From contig JADCER010000005.1 in assembly GCA_020249925.1 (NCBI GenBank), positions 186,001 to 250,000 on the forward strand: DNA of 64,000 bases, written 5' to 3'. The translations under genes and the position numbers were made by a program. The first letter of the stretch is position 1; every line of letters starts with the position of its first letter. The notes beneath the pieces were generated by a model. That model was not told the DNA's origin and ran no database searches. It saw nothing but the letters and a program-made list of their open reading frames with translations. This DNA is from Roseomonas sp. (lineage in GTDB: Bacteria > Pseudomonadota > Alphaproteobacteria > Acetobacterales > Acetobacteraceae). This document shows positions 58,178 to 64,000 of the stretch, piece by piece.

Positions 58178-59362
58178 TCAATCCAAGGGCGCGCCGGCGG
58201 CGACCCAGGCAATCAGCTTGGCGCGTTGCTCCGCCGTCATCTCGGTCATATTGCCGGGGGGCATGGCTTCGGTCTGCACCTGCTGGCGCATCGCAGCCGC
58301 CCAGCGGCGGATTTGCGCCGGGGTTTCCATGATCACGCCCTTGGGCGCCACCGCAATGCCCTCAAAACTCGGCCGGGCGGCATGGCAGCTTGCGCAATGG
58401 GCGGCGACGATGGCTTGAACTTCCGTGAAGGGGGGAACCTCGGCACTCGCATAATCCCGCTTGCCGGATTGCACGATGAAGAAGGCCGCGATCATGGCCG
58501 CCACCGCGCCGGCGGGCAGCCACAGCGCATTTCGCCCCTGTTGGCGCAGCACGAAGAATTGCCGCACCAGCGCGCCGGCCAGGCCAATCACCAGCAGGAT
58601 CAGCCAATTCAGCGGGTGCTGCCAGGTCATGGGGTAGTGGGGCGAGATCATGATGAACAGCACAGGCAGCGTCAGGTAGGTGTTGTGAACACTCCGCTGC
58701 TTGCCCCAGCGGCCATATTTCGGGTCGGGCGTGGCGCCGGCACTCATGGCCGCCACCATTTTGCGCTGACCCGGGATGATCACCATGGCGACATTGGCGA
58801 CCATGATGGTGCCGGTCATGGCGCCCACCTGCAAAAACGCCCCGCGGCCGGAGAAAATCTGGCAAGAGACATAAGCCACCACCGCCAGCGCCACAGCGCC
58901 GATCACGCCCAATAGCGCCTCATTTTCTCCAAGCTTGGAACGGCAGACCAAATCATAGGCGACCCAGCCGCCCACCAGCATGGCCGCGCTGATGCCAATG
59001 GCCTGCCAGGGGGCAAGGGGCATTACGGCAGGGTCAATCAAATAGCTGGATGCCTGGCCCCAATAGAGCAGCACGAAAAGCGAAAAGCCGCTGATCCAGG
59101 TCCAATAGGCTTCCCATTTGAACCAATGGAGCTTTTCCGGCAGCTTTTCCGGCGCCAGCAGATATTTGCGCTTGTAATAGAACCCGCCGCCATGGATCGC
59201 CCATTGCTCACCGCGGACCAGCGGGTTCTTATCCGCCGGCGGGTCAAGCTGATTGTCCAAGGAAATGAAATAGAAGGACGCCCCGATCCAGGCGATACCC
59301 GTGATCAGGTGCAGCCAGCGTAAGGCCAGGTTGACCCATTCGGAAAGGGCGGCGAAATCCAT
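58178..59362 (-). CDS. puuD: Urate hydroxylase PuuD (membrane urate oxidase with C-terminal cytochrome c domain)
   Basis: LALRWLHLITGIAWIGASFYFISLDNQL, multiple TMs, CASCH haem motif; next to uraH. Confidence 0.93.
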   Translation of the reverse strand: MDFAALSEWVNLALRWLHLITGIAWIGASFYFISLDNQLDPPADKNPLVRGEQWAIHGGGFYYKRKYLLAPEKLPEKLHWFKWEAYWTWISGFSLFVLLYWGQASSYLIDPAVMPLAPWQAIGISAAMLVGGWVAYDLVCRSKLGENEALLGVIGAVALAVVAYVSCQIFSGRGAFLQVGAMTGTIMVANVAMVIIPGQRKMVAAMSAGATPDPKYGRWGKQRSVHNTYLTLPVLFIMISPHYPMTWQHPLNWLILLVIGLAGALVRQFFVLRQQGRNALWLPAGAVAAMIAAFFIVQSGKRDYASAEVPPFTEVQAIVAAHCASCHAARPSFEGIAVAPKGVIMETPAQIRRWAAAMRQQVQTEAMPPGNMTEMTAEQRAKLIAWVAAGAPLD

Positions 59363-59496
59363 CGGTAATCCCAGGAAAAGGGCTTCTGTTGCAGCGCCAC
59401 AATGCGTCGCAAGATGCGATTACGGCAAGGGCCAAGGCGCGCCGGGGCGGATTGCCCCTTGAAACCGGGGCGAATGAGGCGCAGGAACCGCCCCCC

Positions 59497-60747
59497 ATGA
59501 GCCCCACCCGCCTCTCCCTCCCCAAGGACAAGATCAAGATCCTGTTGCTTGAGGGCATTTCCGATAGCGCTGTCGAGCTGCTGGCCGATGCTGGCTATCG
59601 TTCCGTCAAACGCGAAACCAAGGCGCTGGATGGCCCCGTGCTGGCGCGCGCGCTGAAGGGCGTGCATGTGCTGGGCATCCGTTCCCGCACCCAGGTGACG
59701 GAAGAAGTGCTGGCGGCGGCGGATCGGCTGATCACCATCGGCTGCTTTTGCATCGGCACCAATCAGGTGGCGCTGGAAGCGGCGGCTTCGCGCGGCATTC
59801 CGGTATTCAATGCGCCGTTTTCCAATACGCGGTCGGTCGCGGAACTGACGCTTGGCGAAATCATCATGATGATGCGAGGCGTCTTCCCGAAATCCAACGC
59901 CGCGCATCGTGGGGAATGGGACAAGTCGGCCGCGAATAGCTGGGAAGTGCGCGGCAAGACGCTTGGCATTATCGGCTATGGCAATATCGGCGCGCAGCTT
60001 TCGGTGCTGGCGGAAGCCTTCGGCATGCGCGTGATCTATTACGATCACACCACCAAGCTGCCGCATGGCAATGCGCAGCCCATGCCAAGCCTGCATGCGC
60101 TGCTGGCCGAATCTGATGCTGTGACGGTGCATGTGCCCGAAACCGGCGAGACCATGGGCATGATTGGCGAGGCTGAGATCCGCGCCATGAAGCCCGGCGC
60201 CGTTTTCGTGAATAATGCGCGCGGCACGGTGGTGGATCTGGAAGCGCTCGCCGCTGCCTTGAAGGATGGGCATGTGCTTGGCGCGGCGGTGGATGTTTTC
60301 CCGGTGGAGCCATCCCGCAATGGAGAGGCCTTTGTCTCCCCCTTGCAGGGTCTGCCGAATGCGATTTTGACCCCGCATATCGGTGGCAGCACCGGGGAAG
60401 CGCAATCGCGCATCGGCCAGGAAGTGGCGCGGAAGCTGATTGATTTTTCCGACACGGCAGCGACTTTCGGCGCGGTGAATTTCCCACAGGTGCAATTGCC
60501 GGCACGGCCATCGGGCGCACGCTGGACCCATGCGCATCGGGACACACCGGGCATGCTTTCCCGCATCAATGAGATTTTCGGCCGGCGCGGCTTGAACATT
60601 TCGGCCCAGTATCTCCAGACCGCGGGCAATATCGGCTATCTGGTGATTGACAGTGCCGAGGCGCGGAAGGAGGCAGAGGAGATTCTGGCCGAACTTCGCG
60701 CCCTGCCAGGGACGATCCGCGCAAGGCTGATCTACGAACGCCATTGA
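59497..60747 (+). CDS. serA: D-3-phosphoglycerate dehydrogenase (with ACT domain)
   Basis: KILLLEGISDSAVELLADAGY, IGCFCIGTNQVALEAAASRGIPVFNAPFSNTRSVAELTLGEI, C-terminal ACT-like NIGYLVIDSA. Confidence 0.96.
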   Translation: MSPTRLSLPKDKIKILLLEGISDSAVELLADAGYRSVKRETKALDGPVLARALKGVHVLGIRSRTQVTEEVLAAADRLITIGCFCIGTNQVALEAAASRGIPVFNAPFSNTRSVAELTLGEIIMMMRGVFPKSNAAHRGEWDKSAANSWEVRGKTLGIIGYGNIGAQLSVLAEAFGMRVIYYDHTTKLPHGNAQPMPSLHALLAESDAVTVHVPETGETMGMIGEAEIRAMKPGAVFVNNARGTVVDLEALAAALKDGHVLGAAVDVFPVEPSRNGEAFVSPLQGLPNAILTPHIGGSTGEAQSRIGQEVARKLIDFSDTAATFGAVNFPQVQLPARPSGARWTHAHRDTPGMLSRINEIFGRRGLNISAQYLQTAGNIGYLVIDSAEARKEAEEILAELRALPGTIRARLIYERH

Positions 60748-60850
60748 ATGGCGGTTTGGCGCCGGCGGGGGCGGTTTTCTGGCCTCGCCCAGTTCCTTTT
60801 TTGCACAATCCCCGCTAAGGGGTGTCAACTTAAGCTGACACAGGTGGTTT

Positions 60851-61645
60851 ATGGAACGCACGCTTGCGGGGCGCTCGGCGCTCGTCACCGGTTCAACCTC
60901 GGGCATTGGGCTTGGCATTGCGCTACTGCTGGCGGAGGCCGGCGCCAGGGTGATGCTGAATGGCATGGGCAAGCCTGAGGATATCGCCGCCGCCCGCGCC
61001 AAGGTGGGCGCAGCGATGGGCGGGGATGAGGCACCCTATTCGGCGGCGGATCTCTCCAAGCCCGCCGGCGTGCGCGCCATGGTGGCGGAAGCGGAAGCCG
61101 CTTTCGGTGGCGTTGATATCCTGGTGAATAATGCCGGCATCCAATTCGTGAGCCCGGTCGAGGATTTCCCGGAAGAAAAATGGGATGCGATCATCGCCAT
61201 CAACATGTCGTCCAATTTCCACGCCATTCACGCCGCACTGCCGGGGATGAAAAAGCGCGGCTGGGGGCGGATCATCAATATCGCGTCCGCGCATGGGCTG
61301 GTGGCGAGCCCCTATAAGGTTGCTTATGTCGCGGCCAAGCATGGTGTGGTGGGTTTGACCAAGGTGGTGGCGCTGGAAATCGCGGAGACGCCGATTACCT
61401 GCAATGCGATCTGTCCTGGCTTCGTGAGGACGCCTTTGGCCGAGGCGCAGGTGAAGCCGCTCGCCGACAAATTCGGCATTTCCGAAGAAGCGGCGCTGCG
61501 TGATCATTTGCTGGTGAAGCAGCCATCGCGGCGTTGGATTGAGGTTGAGGATATTGCGCGCATGGCGCTTTATCTCTGCGGCCCCGGCTCAGGCGCGGTG
61601 AATGGCGCGGCACTTTCCATTGATGGCGGCTGGATGGCTGCGTGA
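60851..61645 (+). CDS. 3-hydroxybutyrate dehydrogenase (SDR)
   Basis: ALVTGSTSGIGLGIALLLAEAGARV, VDILVNNAGIQFVSPVEDFPEEKWDAIIAINMSSNFHAIHAALPGMKKRGWGRIINIASAHGLVASPYKVAYVAAKHGVVGLTK. Confidence 0.95.
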   Translation: MERTLAGRSALVTGSTSGIGLGIALLLAEAGARVMLNGMGKPEDIAAARAKVGAAMGGDEAPYSAADLSKPAGVRAMVAEAEAAFGGVDILVNNAGIQFVSPVEDFPEEKWDAIIAINMSSNFHAIHAALPGMKKRGWGRIINIASAHGLVASPYKVAYVAAKHGVVGLTKVVALEIAETPITCNAICPGFVRTPLAEAQVKPLADKFGISEEAALRDHLLVKQPSRRWIEVEDIARMALYLCGPGSGAVNGAALSIDGGWMAA

Positions 61646-62745
61646 TGGACGCGAATAGCCCGGCAGGGAAGGGGCCGCAGGGCCAGCCAGACGATCTGGC
61701 TTCACCTGCTGTCGCCAAGCCGGTGGCAAAAAAACGGCTCAGCCTGGCCTTGCAAGGTGGCGGCACGCATGGCGCCTTCACCTGGGGCGCCATGGAACGG
61801 CTGCTGGAAGATGAACGCATAGATTTCGATGGTTTTTCAGGCACCTCGGCCGGGGCGATCAATGGCGCGATGGTGGTGCAGGGGTTGATCGAAAATGGCC
61901 CAACGGGCGCGATCACGGCGCTTGACCGTTTCTGGCGCAGCATTGCGGCCAATCTGGCGGTCAGCCCTTTGCAGGCTTTGCCATGGGAAAAGGTGATGTG
62001 GGGGCATGACCTGACCTGGTCCATTGCCTATCGCACTTTTGATACATTATCGCGCGTGCTGTCGCCCTATCAGATCAATCCCTTTCCCATCAATTACAAT
62101 CCGCTGCGCGATGCGCTGAACCAGAGCATTGATTTTGAGCGGCTGCGTGAGGAAACCAAGGCGCCGCGGCTGTTTGTTTCGGCCACCAATGTACGCACCG
62201 GCAAGCCGCGCGTTTTCACGCGGCGGGAAATTGATGCAGAGGTGTTGCTGGCATCGGCCTGCCTGCCGCAGGTCTTCAAGGCAGTGGAGATTGAGGGCGA
62301 ATCCTATTGGGATGGCGGCTACCTCGGCAATCCCGCGCTATGGCCGTTGTATGAACAGGGCGGGCCGCCCGATATCATGCTGATCCAATTGAACCCGCAA
62401 GTGCGCGAAGAAATGCCGACAAGCGCTTCGGATATCGTCAATCGGCTGAATGAAATCACCTTCAATGGCAGCCTGATGGCGGAAATGCGCGCGATTGATT
62501 TCGTGCAGCGCCTATTGGATGCGGGGCGGCTGGAGCAGCCGCGTTATCGGCGCCTGTTCATCCATTTGATCGAGGATGAGGATCGGCTCCGGTCCTTCAA
62601 GCTTTCCACTAAATTCAATGGCGATTGGGAGTTTCTGTGCATGCTGCGCCAATTCGGGCGCGATGCGGCAGAGAAATGGTTGACCGATCATTTTGACAAG
62701 CTCGGCCGCGAAAGCAGCGTGGATATTCGGGAACGCTTCCTGTGA
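61642..62745 (+). CDS. Patatin-like phospholipase family protein
   Basis: LSLALQGGGTHGAFTWGAMERLL (GGGxxG), FSGTSAGAINGAMV (GxSxG), YWDGGYLGNPAL (DGG). Confidence 0.95.
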   Translation: MMDANSPAGKGPQGQPDDLASPAVAKPVAKKRLSLALQGGGTHGAFTWGAMERLLEDERIDFDGFSGTSAGAINGAMVVQGLIENGPTGAITALDRFWRSIAANLAVSPLQALPWEKVMWGHDLTWSIAYRTFDTLSRVLSPYQINPFPINYNPLRDALNQSIDFERLREETKAPRLFVSATNVRTGKPRVFTRREIDAEVLLASACLPQVFKAVEIEGESYWDGGYLGNPALWPLYEQGGPPDIMLIQLNPQVREEMPTSASDIVNRLNEITFNGSLMAEMRAIDFVQRLLDAGRLEQPRYRRLFIHLIEDEDRLRSFKLSTKFNGDWEFLCMLRQFGRDAAEKWLTDHFDKLGRESSVDIRERFL

Positions 62746-63512
62746 CGGCGAAGGATATCTGGGACGCCAAGGTCTATTTGCAGTTTGAGGATGAAAGGCT
62801 GCGCCCCGCGCTTGATCTGATTGCGCGCATTCCGCATGAGGCACCGAAGCTGGTGGTGGATTTGGGTTGCGGCGCCGGCAATGCGCTGCCGGTGCTGGCT
62901 GCGCGCTTTCCCGGCGCGCGGGTGATGGGTGTGGATGGCAGTGCGGCGATGCTCGTGAAGGCTGCGGCGGCGGGGTTCGAGACTGCGCAGGCGGAGATCA
63001 GCACCTGGAAGCCGGAAGCGCCTGCGGATGTGATCTTCAGTAATGCCGCGCTGCAATGGTTGGGTGGGCATGAGGCGCTATTTCCGCGTCTGTTGGAGTG
63101 CCTCGCCCCTGGTGGTGTGCTGGCCGTGCAAATGCCATCCATGCATGCGGCACCCTTGCGCGCGGAGCAGGACCGGATTGCGCGCGAAGGGCCCTGGGCT
63201 GAGGTCTTGCAGCGCGTGAAAACTGCGCCCGCTATTCTGACGCCTGGAGCCTATTACGCGCTGCTCGGCCCGCGTGTCACAAAACTTGAGATGTGGGTGA
63301 CGGAATATATCCATGTGCTGCGCGGCGAAGACCCGGTGGTGCGCTGGGCCATGGGTACGAGCCTACGGCCTTTTCTGGATGCTTTGGGGCCAGAGGGCAG
63401 CAAGGGTTTTTTGGCGGCCTATGCGGCGGCGATGCGTGATGCCTATCCGCCGGGGCCGGATGGGGCGGTGCTGCTGCCGTTTCGGCGGTTGTTTATTTTA
63501 GCGCGGAGGTAG
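62742..63512 (+). CDS. Trans-aconitate 2-methyltransferase-like class I methyltransferase
   Basis: VVDLGCGAGNALPVLAARFPGARVMGVDGSAAML, DVIFSNAALQWLGGHEALFPRLLECLAPGGVLAVQMP. Confidence 0.9.
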   Translation: MTAKDIWDAKVYLQFEDERLRPALDLIARIPHEAPKLVVDLGCGAGNALPVLAARFPGARVMGVDGSAAMLVKAAAAGFETAQAEISTWKPEAPADVIFSNAALQWLGGHEALFPRLLECLAPGGVLAVQMPSMHAAPLRAEQDRIAREGPWAEVLQRVKTAPAILTPGAYYALLGPRVTKLEMWVTEYIHVLRGEDPVVRWAMGTSLRPFLDALGPEGSKGFLAAYAAAMRDAYPPGPDGAVLLPFRRLFILARR

Positions 63513-63569
63513 GGGGGCAGCGGAGGAGCTTATGCTGGAACCATCACCACACTCTCCGATCTGGTTGAT

Positions 63570-64000
63570 CAAAGCCCAGGCCTGACAGGCGCTGCCAAAC
63601 CAGCAGAATGGCCCGCCAATTGCCGCCGGGCACCGCATTGCTGCGCTTGATCATGATGCCAAGGGCTTGGAGGCGTTGCTGGCGGCGCATGGTTCCCCCC
63701 GAATCTACGGGCCATTGCAGCGGATCTTTCGACGGCGCGGGGATGCGAAGCAGTTATGGCCGCCGCCATCTCCCATTTCGGCCGCTTAGAAGTGCTCGTG
63801 AACAATACGGGCATTGGCGTATCCAGCCTGCGCCCCGATGCGGAAACCCGACTGCCAAGCCTTGAAGAGTTCAGCGGACCAGTCTGGAATCGCTTAATGT
63901 CACGGCCCCGATGCTGCTGACGCGTGCGGCCGTGCCCATGATGCGTGCGGCCGGCTGCGGAAGGATTATCAATAACGCCACATCCTTCCGCACCATGCTG
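63570..64000 (+). pseudogene. Frameshifted SDR-family oxidoreductase remnant, truncated by window end
   Basis: Alternate frames give CTGACAGGCGCTGCC (LTGAA), PPIAAGHRIAALDHDAKGLEALLAAHG, AISHFGRLEVLVNNTGIGVSSLRPDAETRLPSLEEFS and ESLNVTAPMLLTRAAVPMMRAAGCGRIINNATSFRTML. Confidence 0.75.

Noticed and set aside
57802-59362. uraH-puuD considered a novel pathway
   Set aside because: It is a standard pair for urate to OHCU conversion; nothing unusual in the sequence.
59305-61002. 565-aa - strand ORF antisense to serA and the start of bdhA
   Set aside because: Translates to low-complexity His/Arg/Gln-rich sequence opposite two well-supported genes; GC-driven artefact.

Overview
GC-rich window, most consistent with an alphaproteobacterial (Rhodospirillales/Acetobacteraceae-like) chromosome. 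That taxonomic call is inference from gene content and codon-usage style. The window is densely packed: about 58 protein-coding genes are supported, plus two tRNA-Ala(CGC) genes and one frameshifted SDR remnant at the right edge. I recognised no prophage, transposase, CRISPR array, known defence island or large biosynthetic gene cluster. Most genes are housekeeping or metabolic: pyrD, folD, rpmE, pdxY, hisD, cca, ribA, minCDE, serA, fusA-type EF-G, epmA/epmB, uraH/puuD and bdhA. There are also several apparently orphan solute-binding proteins. The most interesting items are: (1) a compact AmmeMemoRadiSam module, with a radical SAM gene divergent from a Memo-AMMECR1 fusion and a possible leaderless promoter between them; (2) a dispersed intergenic double hairpin, present three times, with compensatory base changes in both stems; (3) a 106/107-identical direct repeat containing a complete tRNA-Ala that brackets a single AT-richer methyltransferase gene; (4) tandem paralogous M10/RTX proteases that share an unusual N-terminal Cys cluster; (5) a membrane-anchored pentapeptide-repeat protein encoded by about 20 near-identical 30-bp units; (6) a short BLUF photoreceptor; (7) a stand-alone, non-canonical-looking EF-G; and (8) a MoxR/DUF58/DUF4159 module whose VWA-like partner lies about 20 kb away. 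Start codons were trimmed by eye. No database search or computation was run.
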